Of a DNA stretch of 64,000 bases, positions 10,028 to 23,165 are shown one piece after another. The notes under the pieces were generated by a model, which was given only the letters and a program-made list of their open reading frames with translations, was not told the origin of the DNA and did not search any database. The stretch is taken from assembly GCA_020650975.1 (NCBI GenBank), contig JAIPMN010000838.1, positions 1 to 64,000 of the forward strand, read 5' to 3'. The translations under genes and the position numbers were made by a program. The first letter of the stretch is position 1, and each line of letters begins with the position of its first letter. The DNA is from Apostichopus californicus (taxonomy: Eukaryota; Echinodermata; Holothuroidea; Aspidochirotida; Stichopodidae).

Positions 10028-13000
10028 GTAAGCAACCAATAGTTTGTAAATGCTCCTGGATGGGCATCCTTGTTTGTTTCCTTTGAATGTGTAAAATTTA
10101 AGCAGCTTTATGCATTATACCATCAATTTGCAACAACTTTATGGAACTATTGGTCAAAGTTATCCTCCAAAACTTCAGAACAGCGTCCAGATGTCATCAC
10201 CGATCGAACGTGATTAATTATTATTGTGTACTCTGTTTATTCTACCCGACTCTAAATATGTCACCTAGATTTTAAATTTTTTTTTCCAAAGTTCTATATT
10301 CAAATTTGGTATTCAAATGCAAAAAGCTGCTTTTGAAGTGTTTTTCCATCTTCATGTGAGTTACTGTAAGTACTAGCCCAAAACAGTCAATCCCCCCCCT
10401 CCCCCTACCAAATACAGCATCCTTGGTTGGGGTTGTCTAATATGATATTTTCTTTTTTAATCTTTTGCCCTCAATTGTTTTCTCAAGTCATGAATGCAAT
10501 TATATCCTGTAATAAGTGTTTAGAAATGGAAGAAAAGGAACTACAAACCTACAGAACACACCATCCTTTGTATGATGTCATGCATACATAAACAGGGGCT
10601 GCATCTTCAATACTGCTTTAGGGTCTTTCTGTTTTTCAGTGCTATCATAAATGTTTACTGTAAGTGAAAAATAAGACTCAATTTGTTTTCATATCTATTT
10701 CACTTAGAATTATTGCAATTGAAGATTTAGTTTTGATTGAATAGTATATCCTCATGTCAACCTGTCATTCTAAAGGCTTTTAGTTTTGTGTGGATGGTTG
10801 CAATTTGAATGATTTCATTTATTTACTAATTTTTACTTTAAAAAAACCCATTTATTTATTTTTTCTAGTTTCATTGACTAGAATACAAATATATATATCT
10901 CGCTTCTTGCAGTATTATCTGTCTTTTGGACTGACCAGTGTTTAGGGAAGCGCTGTTCATTTCAGGTTCTCCACAAACATGGTTTTGGTCAAGCAATTGA
11001 TTCAAATCATGATAGCAGTTCGCAAAGATGCATGATTTGTACCATAGTCATAATCTAGCCAAATGCTTTTATGTGAGTTTGTCAACTTTAAACTGTGAAA
11101 CTCGAAAAGGTATTAATTAGAGGATTGGCATTTAGAAAAGAGTAGAGTGACAGGGCGAAAGTGGGGTGAGAGGTGTTAGAGAGGTCAGTAAAGTCAGAGT
11201 GATGAGGGGAAGGTGGGGGGGGGGGTTGGAACAGGGAGCTGTGTGCAATTTAGTCTTCAAAATTTCTTTGGGTTGATGTACTGAAAAATTTCTGCTTTGA
11301 TAAAGAAATGCAATCTCTTGTTTATTACCTAACAATCTTGTTCGTTGTTGATAATTTAATAGTTAAACGGTATGACTTAGCGATCATTATGTGGCTTGTT
11401 TGGTAATATATAAGAATAAACGGTACTTCACATAGTGAATCAAATTTCTTCTCTGGCTCATGGTATCAACCAAGCCAAGCTAACGTGTTCTTTGCACCAA
11501 CTCTTGCACAGTTAAACTGTCTTCCTGTAATTTTGTGTTCTGTAAAGTGAACGTGTATTTGGCGATATTGCTTCATATAACAGTAGCAAATTTCAGACTT
11601 TTGTGAAGTGACAATTTGCCTGTGATTTCAATCACAAGTTTGGCTGTCACATGAATTGACATTTGCAGGCCTTGAGCTATTGAGAAAATGTCAGGTGAAA
11701 TTTGTTATTCAAAAGAAAAACATTTACTCGGCTGGTAAGCGTAAAGCCGCTACCGGTTTCAGCTCCCCTGACAACCCGTCATGGCCAGTCAGAAAATTTT
11801 GTAATGTGAGGATGTGTGGTGAAAGCTTCTACATTATCTTCCTATCCTTGACACACAAAATTAAGTTATCTCGCTATCACTGTCGTTGCAGTGAAACACA
11901 TAGGATACATTCATGTAACCAAAGAAATTTTTCCAAGGGGCTGTCAATATGTGTGACATAATGCCTTCCAAATATTGAATTTAAGGCTTGCTTCCCCTTC
12001 TGAGATTTCAGAAGTACCCAAACTGCTCTCATAGGAGTTAATTTGTCTCCTCGCAGGGTTTTTCAAGATTAAAAGCTTAATTTTTTATTTTGGTTGGGGG
12101 GGGGGAGGGATGGGGGAGGAGATAATGGGTGGGGGGAGACGATGAATAATCTACAAGGGATATGTAGAGTATGTGCTTGGTTATGTACGGTTGTATGCAT
12201 TAAGAAACACAATTGATTCATTTGCTTGCATTGTATTTGAGGTCATATTATTGAAAAATGTTTGTCATGTTTTTTTTGTCACCTTTGGAACATGTGGTCA
12301 AATCAAAACAGAGACATGATTGTTATCAGTGCACAGTACAACTTGAACCTCTTACTTGCATATTGCCCTGTTTGTTTCTAAAGGTTGTGCAGTAGTAAAT
12401 TTAGAAAAAGTCTTTCGCCCAGGTTTCAGGATTCCAAAAAAATGGATGTAGTGCTACCATGTTGCTGTTCTGTGGGTAAACCTGATATTAATTACTATCC
12501 CTCACTTGAAAGCAACTTTGTTCATAGTTCATTTTTTGCACTTGCTTTTTGTTGCTTTGTGTAAACTTAGCTTTGTAAATTGTACCTATTTCACTCCAAT
12601 TGTAAGTCCATTGCTGTCGTCCAGTTACATCTCAAAAAGAAGAAGAAATAACAAACAAACAATCAGTCAATGCCTTTCAACCTGGGTGGGATTCATGATG
12701 TGTGCCAACATAAGAAGTTTCTGAAATGTAAATTATTTTTTACCGTACAATGTCTATCTAATACCTTCTACATGATTTCATTACGGTCGATCACAAAAAA
12801 CGTGGTCCTATCATTAACCTCGATTTATGAAAATATCTTCACAGAGATTTTCACAATTTTTTATGCATATTTGATGGCAAACACTAGTGCAAAAATATTG
12901 TTATCCCCAGTGCGTTAATCTTTCTGTAAATCTCCTGCATACTGTACCCCGATACACAAGGAACACAAGTTGTTGTGGGGATTTATTTTACGAGGGCATT

Positions 13001-13396
13001 TCGTTACACTGTATCTAGAAGGACATGAACATGCTTTGATTATAGTGCTTGTAGCCGATCGTCGTAGTCGTCGTAGATAGCTTCTCCTGTGTGTATTAAA
13101 TGAAAAGACAGCCAAAGGACATGCTCTAGTTGCCCCGACCGAGCTGGCTGTGTATCTAGAGTCGGCACAGTACAGTAGTACTGTTGTTGTTGTATCTGTG
13201 CCACCACCATAGCTACTTCTACAGTTACTCAAATTATACTGCCAAGGTTAATGAAATCTTTTTTGCATTTGGGTCAAGGCAGTAGCAGCAGCCATTTTAG
13301 TTTGTTTATTAACATGAACTGCAATAGCATTGTGTGAGGAGGGACAGACGGTAAAGGGATTTTTTTTATTTATTTAAATCTGTGTCTTTTATAGGT
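10028..13396 (+). other. Probable intron or non-coding DNA, no exon seen
   Basis: Begins with the GTAAGC donor of the exon at 9803-10027. It contains a G-rich tract (12096-12137) and a modest CpG patch near 13040-13150. The frames at 11656-11961 and 12915-13232 lack splice context and recognisable domains. Confidence 0.5.
12096..12137 (+). other. G-rich, G-quadruplex-capable tract
   Basis: Five or more G runs of length 3 to 11 in about 42 bases on the + strand. Confidence 0.5.
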
Positions 13397-13440
13397 GTAT
13401 ATATATATATGTATGTGTGTATATATATATGTATAGATAT
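13397..13440. repeat. TA/TG microsatellite
   Basis: Two runs of (TA)n joined by a short TATG/TGTG stretch. Confidence 0.8.
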
Positions 13441-16400
13441 AAATGTAAATGTGCAGTGGCAGTAGTAACAGACTTTTGTCATGTTATAGGGATTAGCACA
13501 TGTCTGTACTGTATGTTTGGATACAGTTTCTTATTCTTCATTAATTAGTGGGTTTTTGTTATCATTCAAATGATGGCAGAGCTAGCAGAAATTCTGAAAA
13601 TACGAATAGTTTTAGTTCAATGTTGGGTTAATTAGTTTCGGCTGGAATCATTGTGGCTAATAGCTGTAAGAAATTAGAAAGTGGGGTGGTGGTTTATTTA
13701 GAAGTAGTCTGTTAGTACTTGAGTGCTTTCTTTCCCCGCTCTTTCTGCTTGTGATTTGAAACAGATCATAGAAATAGATTTAGATGGCAGCATATCTTTG
13801 TTGTCTTTGGAAAGATGGGTTTTGCACAGGAAGATTTTAGTAGGCCTTGGAGAATCAGAATAATCGTGAACAAACCAAAATATGTTTTCTTCTGCAGGTG
13901 CTGATGTGGGTATGTTTATAAACTGTACAGGATACATAGTGTCATGTACAGCAATAACATAGAAAAAAAGAGTAATTTCTGTCACAAGTATGTATACACA
14001 GACAATGTGAAATGTTTTTCTTAAACATATGACCCATAAAAAGTAGCAACTTTTATAAGACTACTTCTTAAAGACTACTTCTTAAAAATGATTAAAAGTT
14101 GCAATGTTCACATGTATAGTAATTACCATAGATAGGTTCTAAAGTGTGTAATGTTAATAAAAAATTTCAACTTAATACTCTGTTTTCAAAATAGATTAAA
14201 ATGATCATTTTCAGAATGGAAGAGGATTGTTCATTTATTTTACCCAGTGTAATGACTGAAGATCTAACAAATTTTAACTCTAGACTATTAAACTACACTT
14301 TCAGTCAGTGCATAATCAGTGAAGGGTAAAACTGTTATACATGAGTAGTACTGTTTGATTAGTTTACAAATGCAGTTGAGTTTCCTGTTGCAGTTACAGG
14401 ACATTTTAAGTATTAAACATTGATTTTTTTTCACACCTTTTGTTGTGGTGGATCTACCACTTCTATGCCTAATTGTTTTGGGTTTTAAAATGGGAGTTCA
14501 ATGAGTACAACTCCCAAATTTGGCAATATGATCAGGAAACATGTGTAGATAATTAAAGTTATAAAAAGGTCATGAGCTACAAACGGTAATTACCCACTAC
14601 TTTATATGACATGTATGTCAATAGGCCGAACGCAGTTCCAAAAGTGGAAGAAGTTGGCAATCTTCCAAGGATTCATCCACTTTGATAGACAAAGTGCAAG
14701 TATACAACTTGAACTTGATATGCAGACAATATTTAAAGCGCCCTAAATTAACACAGTTGGTTACACAGTGCAATTAAAGCGTGGGCATGTTGTGATGTTT
14801 ATAATGTAGGTTAGTTATGCTTGCCATTGTACTGTTGCCTCCTCTTGTTATTGTTCAATAGGTCTGTAGGTAAGTACAAAAGCTTAGACGGTTTTTACCA
14901 ATTTGTCAAGCCGTAACGAAAGAGTGAGCGTTGTAAGCTGCTGTTGGAAGCATTGGGACCAAAATATAAACACTAGGCGAGAGAGCTAAACACTGCTCAA
15001 ATTGTCAAAAAAAATCTTTTGAATCTTTCATTTTGAAATCATACAGTGCCACAACCAGATAGATCTATAGCTTGTTTCACAAAGTCTGCATTTAAGCTAC
15101 AAAAGGCTGATTTTGATATATTATATATCAAAGATAAGATCCTTGATTTTCCAGTAGCACCCAGAGTGGGGAATATGTTTTTTGAGATGTTAATCGATGT
15201 TTATACTGTAGCTATAGCTATGACCTTGACCTCTGAAATGACATCTGTACCTTAAGATCTGATAAGTATCTTTAATAGCAGTGTAGGCTCCCAGTGGACA
15301 AGGATGTTGTTCTATCTATAGACTGAAGTGATATATCTATCTATAGAGACTGTCCACAGTGATAGATAGTATGTATAGCATTCTGTGTTATTAATTTAAT
15401 CACAATTTTGCACAACAGCCACTACTTAACATAACAACATGTTCTGGATGATGTGAAAATGCTGTTTACTATTATCTTAGTTTTATGATATATATATCCC
15501 AGGAGACAAATTTTTATTAGTGACATCCACTTCAAAAAAATATAAAATATGAGAATGTAGTATGATCAGAGTGTTAAGTACCCTAGAATCGGTTGATTAT
15601 TATACACCAGGAGATAATTATAATAATAGTTGATCTGATTAGGATGTAGTGTAAAAGCATCCTTAAGTTTTATAATAAGCAATACCAGACCTACTGGATT
15701 ATTGGTATTCAAGACTATATGCAAATATCAAGAATTGAATATACTCAAGTTTAGATACACTTTTCATCATGCTCGTATTTACATTAATTTGGTTCGAACT
15801 ATGTACGCACTATATTGGCTCGCATTTATGGGACACGTAAATTATGCAAGTGCTTTCTCTGATGCGTGTAAAATTCAGTCAGTATTATCCATAAATGATA
15901 AATCATTAATTTTGGGGCAACTGGTAAAGTTTGGAAAATGGTTCCTACAGTATGGATTTCTGATAGGGACACCTAAAACAGAAGTGTTAGAAGCTACAGT
16001 ACGATTTGTCACAGTTTGCAAGTTTTTCGTATTTTCACATCAGGTTTTATAGATAGAATGTCAGTAAAAGTGCATGAAAATAAAACTGAAAGCCAGATAC
16101 TTTCACAGTTCTCTGTGTCCCATATTTATTTGACCGGAAGAATGTAATGTAGCGTGAAAACTTGGAAAGCCTTAAATGATGACTTTATGCACAAAATTAA
16201 ATTTGATATGCCGTGGACCTTTAAATGCTACTTCTGTCAGTCCAGGCTGCAAATCTATTCCACCTAATTTTTTAGAGAAATGACTCTGTTACAACACTGG
16301 AGGTCCATCATTAAAATTGGCCGGACCTAATATAGTCCTTCTGCAGATACAATGCAAAACTTGATGGAGAAACATGAGAACTTATTGCTCTCAAATGACA

Positions 16401-18675
16401 TGTTTATATGTGTTACAAATTTGTCTAGGACAAATAGTAATGAATGCCATCCAAGGTTAGAAAAAAGAGCAATTTATTACAATTTGAGTTAAACAAAGGA
16501 TTATTATTACCTCATCAACAGTTAAGCCTTAAAGGAGCATACCAGAGGTGGTGAATATCTTGAATACCGAAATAGCTACAGGAACATTATTAGCACTTGT
16601 GTCAAGATTTAAAATTTAGCCTAAAGTCATCCTTTTCAGTAGTATTTACATGAGTTAAAAAGTAAAATATAAAACTTGTACAAGTGTTTCTTAGATGGTG
16701 ATATTATATCTTGTTAATTGCCATTTTGAGAGGTCTATTTAATTCACTTCTATATTGTTTCCAAATATGATAGAAAATACAGAAATAGTCACATATTTAG
16801 TTGATAAAATTATATATTATTTTCTGTTGTTTCTCTGTTACCTTAACAACAAGTCCTAGTGTTGAGGATGTGATCGTCTCGCTGATTTTTTTTTCACCAT
16901 CTGAAAGTAATATCATTAGCAGTTCACATGCCTGTTGAAAGTTGCATACAATACACAAAGCTGCATTTGCATTAGGTTGTAACTTTCATATATATATAGT
17001 CTTACCAAACTATGTGATATTCACATATAATTGGGTAACCAACCCGTCAAGCAGACTACAGATATATTTGTTCAGATAAGATGTAGCTGTTCCTTATTAG
17101 TAACTTTTTAACCATTTTAGTCCATACAGAAAGTTTTATGTCCCACAATACTTTATGTAAATGTATTATTTGTTCCTTTTCAAGTTTTGGTATTGTGGTT
17201 TGAGCAGCTTATAAATATCCTCAGAAATCATATTATTTTGTTCCTATAGTGTTTAAAAGGTCATATTTAGTTTAGTAGTTTCTCGGCTGAAATGGTAACT
17301 GTACGATGGAACGATTTCATTCAAAGTACACAGGCAGGAATCAGACTTGAATGATGAAGCAAACTTCCATAATGGATAATTATGTGTAATTATAGTTATA
17401 CATAGTAATAATCATTGTTAATATTCAGTTATCATTCACATATTTATAAATAGATCAATTCTTCTATCCATGAGAATTTCAGATCTCAGACAAAAGAAGT
17501 TTGTCTGTGTTTGTAGGTATATATCCATCAGATATCATCAGTAATTTGTTTTGAGGCCGTCGGCCGCCAGTAGCTGATCAACCAGTTATTGCAAAGTTCC
17601 TATGACCCTGTTATGGTGTTATCGGGGACAATTGAGCTAAGACTCCAAGTTGGAAGTACTTGGCAGGAAGCGGGTACTGCCATATTTACCATTTTTTTTT
17701 TTTTTTTAGAACTAGGTCATTTCAAAAAAGTTGACCAGACCTTCGCTTGAATTACTCTACTGACCTTATATAGGTTCCAGTTGATGTTCATTAGGATGCT
17801 GTCAGGGCCTTAAAATAAATCAAAAATAAAATAAAATAAAAAAATATGATGGTTGTTATTGGTGATGTGTTTCCTTTGTTCTTTATGGTGGGGACCTGTA
17901 TTGACTATAGTGTCATGCTACTGCTATTTATAAGTCCAACAATTGGGTATCGAGGTTTACAGATGAAATGTGACAATGGGAATTACAGAAATATTTGCCG
18001 ATAGGGAGAGTAACTATAATGTAGTAGGCAAATAAAGCCTGCATTGGTTTGACCCTCAAAAAAAGTCCAAATGAATATTAGACACTGCCAGTATATTGCT
18101 GAGTAATGAAGCAAAAAAAGATGAATGTAAAATGGTCACATTTGAAGATAAGTGAAAGTTATTTGACTTCCTAGCAATTATGTAGGCAATACTATTAAAC
18201 AACCCTTGAAAAAGGGAGACAGACATACGGTTTAGAAAAACGATGTCTGAAACAGACATTTCCACTTGAAATGCATGATTATAATATTGCTGGTTGTATT
18301 GAAGAATCTTTTCATTTTAATGTAATTAGCAAACACTAAATTCCCCGGCAGTTTTACCATATTCCAACTGCCAGCAAAGAAGATGATTTGTGCGTTATTT
18401 GTACACATACTTTTCGTTGTTCTCTTATGTGAGAGCGGTCGTATCGTTAATTACGAACCTGTTTGGTTAGGACTGTTAGTCAGCAACTTTTCCAAGCAAA
18501 CTTTGACATTCAAACAATTACAGATTACTAGCAAACATGGAATTTAATTTGTCAGGAAATCTTGTTAAATATTATTTGTGAGGTGCATCAGAAGATGTGG
18601 AGTGTGGAGGTTTCTGGAATTCAAATAATGCATCATTTATTATTTAATACAAGTAAGTCTTTGCATCTTTCCTTT
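13441..18675. other. Mostly non-coding, no confident gene
   Basis: AT-rich DNA. The only segment worth naming is the weak exon candidate at 15047-15255. The 116-codon frame at 15702-16052 begins without ATG or acceptor support and resembles no family I know. Confidence 0.5.
15047..15255 (+). CDS. Weak candidate 3' terminal exon, unidentified
   Basis: An acceptor (ATACAG, ending 15046) after a moderate T-rich stretch is followed by an open frame to a TAA at 15253-15255. The exon would start by supplying two bases of a codon, which fits the phase-1 end of the exon at 9803-10027. The joined codon would be GTG (Val). The 69 or so residues include DFPVAPRVGNMFFEML and have mixed, globular-looking composition. 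Against it: a matching phase arises one time in three by chance, base composition is no different from the flanks, and no family is recognised. Confidence 0.2.
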
Positions 18676-18808
18676 GATAGTCAGTTTTTCCTTAAATAAT
18701 AGTCGTTTTCCCCCTGTGATAGTTGTTTTCCCCCTCTGGTAGTCACCTTTTCCCTCTGATAGTCACTTTTCCCCTCTGATAGTAGTTTTTTCACTCTGAT
18801 AAGTCATT
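18676..18808. repeat. 20-bp minisatellite, about 7 units
   Basis: Units begin GATAGTC or close variants at 18676, 18698, 18718, 18738, 18758, 18778 and 18798. From 18698 the spacing is exactly 20 bp. Each unit holds a TTTTCCCC-type pyrimidine stretch followed by CTCT. The terminal units are the most diverged. Confidence 0.8.
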
Positions 18809-19430
18809 TCATAGGTAAGTTTAGGGTGTCCCAGGCATGTTACTTTGCAACCAATACACAATAAAAGAAATGAAAAAATTAACAAAGATTGACAGGTGTT
18901 GTTTTATCCTAAATTTTTCATGAACGATTTTTTTTTGTCTAAAAACTGCTGTTGATATTTTTGTGTTCTGAAATGGTATTTATTCTTAACTTGCACTGTC
19001 CAAAATCTGAGAATATATCAACAGCAAAGTTTAAACAATTACTGTGAGAAATTGCAAGCGTTCCTCTGGGGAGTTTTTGGTACATTTTGGAGGTAAACTT
19101 TGAGGGTTTACTTTGCCTCTCTGCGTCCAGATATAGTATCTATAGTACAGTACTTTGAAACAACAGAAATGTAAGTACAGAAGTTTCCAACAACAATGCC
19201 AATGATTATCCCTCTTTGAAAATTAAAGAAAATATCAAACAAGTCTGCATGTTTACGATATCCTCTGCAACCTGTAACTTTGTTCCCATTGTTTTATTTA
19301 AGTCAGTTCTTGGAATGTGTACCAGCATAAAAATATCTTAAAGGAAACCAAAACCCACCTTCATAATTGGGGAATATGAAAAAGGGGTATTGAACAACTG
19401 CGCTAAGAAATATCATATTAACTCATCGCT
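18809..19430. other. Non-coding stretch, no gene seen
   Basis: AT-rich sequence between the 20-bp minisatellite and the SINE. I see no exon, repeat or motif of note. Confidence 0.6.
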
Positions 19431-19684
19431 AAGGAGTGTTAGCTCAGTGGTTAACGCCCGGTGCCTTTCAATCATAAGGTCCAGAGTTCGAGTCACTCCA
19501 AGATTCATGTATCTCGTCCAGTTACAGATTTGTTGACAATTGACAATACATCATCATGGACGTTAAATATGAACCTAAGAGACTGACTTCGGTCAGCTTG
19601 CGGCTTTGATAAGCCAATGGTGGCTTCTTTGCGAGTTCCTGCTTGCAGGAGGATCTAAATACATACATACATACATACATACAT
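19431..19684 (+). mobile_element. tRNA-derived SINE with (ACAT)n tail
   Basis: The head (19433-19500) looks like a tRNA: GGAGTG at the 5' end can pair with CACTCC at 19494-19499. A clean A box, TAGCTCAGTGG, lies at 19440-19450, and a B-box-like GTTCGAGTC at 19486-19494. An anticodon-like stem GCCTT/AAGGT has an eight-base loop. The head passes into about 160 bp of unrelated body and ends in six ACAT units. A pol III head, unrelated body and simple-repeat 3' end define a SINE. Because the T stem pairs poorly and sequence continues past the 3' acceptor strand, this is not a working tRNA gene. I could not find target-site duplications. The body tail may derive from a partner LINE, which I cannot identify. 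Confidence 0.8.
19661..19684. repeat. (ACAT)6 tail of the SINE
   Basis: Six perfect ACAT units at the 3' end of the tRNA-derived element. Confidence 0.9.
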
Positions 19685-21394
19685 CACTTCTATAAGGAGG
19701 ATGAGATAATGTAGAACTATTTGCCAGTTAGGCCATATAAAGATATGGCAGTTGCCAGAGCAACAGTTGCCATGGTAATGGAGAATTTTCCTGAGTAGTT
19801 ACTCCTGGGGGGTCACCCTTGGTGGGGTACCGCAGGGTGACCAGAAGTCTGTGACTGAGTGGGTCAAGACATGTGTATGTGCAGTTTTGTGTCAAAAACG
19901 TCTCCTAAAAGGCCTCGGCTGATTTTCCTAAACTTGTTGGGAAGGTACCACAGGGTTAACCCTTGTGTCTCGCAGACCCTCCCCCCCCCCCCCAGAACCA
20001 AAGGTTTGAGGTCAAAGGTAAAATTGAGTGAAATCTTGGAGATATGTTTTGCAAATGCTGAATTTAAATATTGAACCTTTAACATGACCTTATTATGATG
20101 GCATTGGTTTTAGTGTCAGCACTGTTAACATTCTTCTTGAAAATATATGAAAAGAGAAGCAAAGAAAAATAAATGTTAACTTCAGATCTCAGTGACTCTG
20201 TGAAATCATAGATTTTCTGCAAAATGACAGCTGCGAGACCACAGTATTAAACGATGAAATCTCCTAAACAAAACCAGCTATATGGGAGTTAAGTAGTTGT
20301 TCTTCACAAAGGTCTCTGTCATATTCAGTATAAAGCCTAAGATGGGTTTTGTCTCTCCTTTCACTGAATGTCATAGTACTTCCATATATCTAGGTCTAGT
20401 TCAGAATTGGCAAGTAAAAGGAAATTGACTAATGAGCAAGTTCTGAATGGACATAAAAAGTCAATGAACATTGCATCATGTTCTTTTGTTGTAAACTACA
20501 AGAAAGATTCATCAACTTCTCCAGTGTTGATGTCTTTAGAAAATATATTGCACAGAGATCATTTAATTTATGAGTTTGAAACTAATGCAGTGCAGCAGTG
20601 GCCAATGTGACTAATGATAACTGTGTACCTCCTTCTTGATGAGAACAAACCCATTTTAAATTCCATGTTAGTGTCATTTAGGAATTGTCACATGAGTACT
20701 GTAATAATGAATGTTATATCGAATGTTCGTAGGTATTTAGTTGTCTGAGACTGTGAGTGTAAAGATTTATCCCTACTATTCAACCCACTCAAGACTTCAG
20801 TAGTTTAATCATAGGTTGGTTTAATTACCAGGGAAGAGAGAGTGGGGGAAAAAGATAGAAAGTATAAAGCATAAAGAATACAAAGCACACAGTCGCTATT
20901 GACCTTTCACACCTTGATAAGAAAGTCATGGAGGAACCTTTCTGAAAATCCTCAGACACTCACTGTTCAAAAAGAGGTAAAAACAGCAACATGTTTAGCA
21001 AACTTCACTGGTGGCCTACATCACTCATGCTGTCACTGCAGCATATTTCATAGGAAGTGCTATTTGCACCCTCTTGGTAAGTTTTGTTTCCATTCGCACC
21101 TTCATTCCTGTGAGTTATGTCTTGAGATGTCATGGATGTGAACATATCTGGGTACTTTCCTATAGGATGACATTGTATAATTGAATTTATTTTGCCTCCC
21201 ACGGTGTTCTATTTCTTCCAGGCTCCCTCAGAAGGGTCATGGCAGACCTCCACACTGCAGAAAAAAAGTAAAGGAAGAACCGCTCTTCCGATGAACCCTG
21301 CTAGCTAGCTTCAGATCACAGTTATATAGGTTTATGTTAATTCCATCACAAACACACATACGCACTGACAAAAAAAACAAGGTCATGTCAGATT
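19685..21394. other. Non-coding stretch with one imperfect DR1
   Basis: No gene seen. It holds a C-run near 19979-19993 and an imperfect DR1, AGGTCAAAGGTAA, at 20009-20021. This hints that 19.8-20.08 kb is repeat-derived. Confidence 0.5.
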
Positions 21395-21905
21395 TTAACG
21401 GCATATTCTGGTTTTGGTTACGGTGCCTAAGGGCTCAGTAACCTTTGCGATCGTGCGTGTGTGTGTGTGTATGTATGTGCGTGTTTGTGTGTGGATGTGA
21501 TGGCTAGCTTGAGTCAATGTCATACTTGGTCCCATCATGTGTAGATGTGCCCTATTGTTTCTGGTTTCCATCTCATGAATATTAATGAGTTGGCAGGCCT
21601 TCACATAAAGGAATTGGTATCTCTTGAACCGTATGTCTGATTTAGTTCATACTTTCTGTGGTGATGTAACTACATAGTAAGAACATGTTCTTTGTAACAT
21701 CACTTTTTACCTTGTTATTATTCATCAGTGGATGGGACTTAATGGGAAATCGCCAAAAAACCGCTTGTAAGCACAATATCTTAACAACCACAAGTTGAAT
21801 CAATGTCATACTTGGTTGATAGATGCCCTGTGATGAGAAGATGTGCCCTATTGGGTTTGGTTCCCATCTCATGAATATTAATGAGTGGGCAGAGCTTACC
21901 ATTAG
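21395..21905. repeat. Copy of a composite dispersed repeat, GT-rich head plus two related units
   Basis: A head with CAGTAACC, a GT-rich run (21454-21499) and GTGATGGCTAGC is followed by CAATGTCATACTTGGT. This piece recurs about 286 bp later (TCAATG at 21514 and 21800), each time followed by GATGTGCCCTATTG and TCATGAATATTAATGAG. The CATACTTGGT...GATG...CCCTATTG order is also found in the third 144-bp unit at 62.3 kb, and 286 is close to twice 144. The two units differ at several positions. Confidence 0.55.
21454..21499. repeat. (GT)n microsatellite
   Basis: GT repeats with interruptions inside the composite repeat. Confidence 0.85.
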
Positions 21906-21910
21906 TGTTT

Positions 21911-21994
21911 TGCCAATATCGGTATTGTGCCGATATCCGATATTCCAATCCCGATATCGGCCCAATAACTATAGCGATACCGTTATTTTGAAAC
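21911..21994. repeat. Nested CCGATATC inverted repeats
   Basis: CCGATATC/GATATCGG motifs occur in both orientations several times in under 90 bases, including the palindrome CCGATATCGG at 21951-21960. Such clusters are seen at ends of some DNA transposons. No matching distal end was found, so family and extent are unknown. Confidence 0.4.
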
Positions 21995-23165
21995 AGCCAG
22001 AATGTCAAATCGCACATTAAATCGAGCATTAATACATACTGTACAGTATCAAAATTATAATTGGCAATATTGTAAGTTACTATCCTTTACAAACAGTAAC
22101 AAGTCGTATAACTATCATTTATGGAATCCCGTCACTAATGTACTATTAAATGTGCGTATTCTTTATAACACAAGTCCTAACCTCCTTTTAAATGAATGAT
22201 CATATTCCCCACCAAGTTGATATGCATGAAACTCTGTGCTAGCATTTTTGTGTGGAAAAACACAAGCCTACCCTTCTTGTTACTCTGTTTGACCAACTAT
22301 GTTCAACACTAAGGCAGCAAGTCACTATGTTGAACACTTAGGCAGCAAGTCTAATACAAACTACATAGTCAAATGGAGCCACAAATTTCTTAGCAAAAAC
22401 AATAAAAGGATGAAATCGTGCGATGAATCAAACTGATTTCATGTAGAAATAACATTAGTGTATCCTGGCTAAGAACTTTTACGCCCTTGTGTTTATCAGA
22501 ACCAACGGAACATTTTCATCAATTTAAAAAAATTATATCCTACCATTAGCCGGCTATACTAACAACTAAGCCAAGCCAAATTAATAAGTGCTTCGTGTTT
22601 GAAATATTTCGTATACCAACTGGCAACAAATTGCGATGTTTACGCAAACTTGATTCTCAAAATACAATCTTTTCATCAGTCATTGATGTTCTAACAAACT
22701 GCTTCCATGACACTCTTTGCAGCTTTTTAAAAGATATGCAATTCTTGGAATGATTTAGTAGGGCGTTTCCACGTGTTATAACTTATTGTCAGCGGAGCCT
22801 CAGAAGTTATTGTGATAGGCTACTACTGTAGTTATGTACATAGTTTTATCAAATGTTTTTCAACGTCACATAAGTTACTTCTTAGATTTTGTTTGGCAGT
22901 GAGAAAGGGGTTGGGATAGGTCCTCCTTGTAGACCCCTTCCCCAGGCCACAATATCTGCAACTGGAGGGTTGCCAATATGATTAAGGTTAAAATTGGTGT
23001 CACCAAGCAGTTTGCATACCAAGGCTTTATGGTGGCATGAAAAATGTCAAAAGAAAAGCCATATGTTTCAACTTATTTCAGTTTATCTATACATATATCA
23101 TGACCAACATCATTGTGACCTAAATTTAATTTGCAATGCCCCCTCTCCCAAAAATATGATCCAAA
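21995..23165. other. Non-coding stretch, no gene seen
   Basis: Contains a 28-bp tandem duplication (22297-22352). It may be the body of an element starting at the CCGATATC cluster, but no transposase-like frame is visible on either strand. Confidence 0.5.
22297..22352. repeat. 28-bp direct tandem duplication
   Basis: Two adjacent 28-bp copies starting CTATGTT and containing GGCAGCAAGTC differ at three positions. Confidence 0.8.

Noticed and set aside
14862-14869. 8-nt micro-exon between a strong pyrimidine tract/AG and GTAAGT
   Set aside because: Joined to the phase-1 exon at 9803-10027 it would read GGT CTG TAG, an immediate stop. The signals are probably coincidental.
18676-18808. CRISPR-like repeat/spacer pattern
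   Set aside because: Contiguous 20-bp minisatellite without unique spacers, in a eukaryotic context.
19433-19500. Possible functional tRNA gene
   Set aside because: Poor T-stem pairing, eight-base anticodon-like loop and a continuous SINE body and tail downstream.
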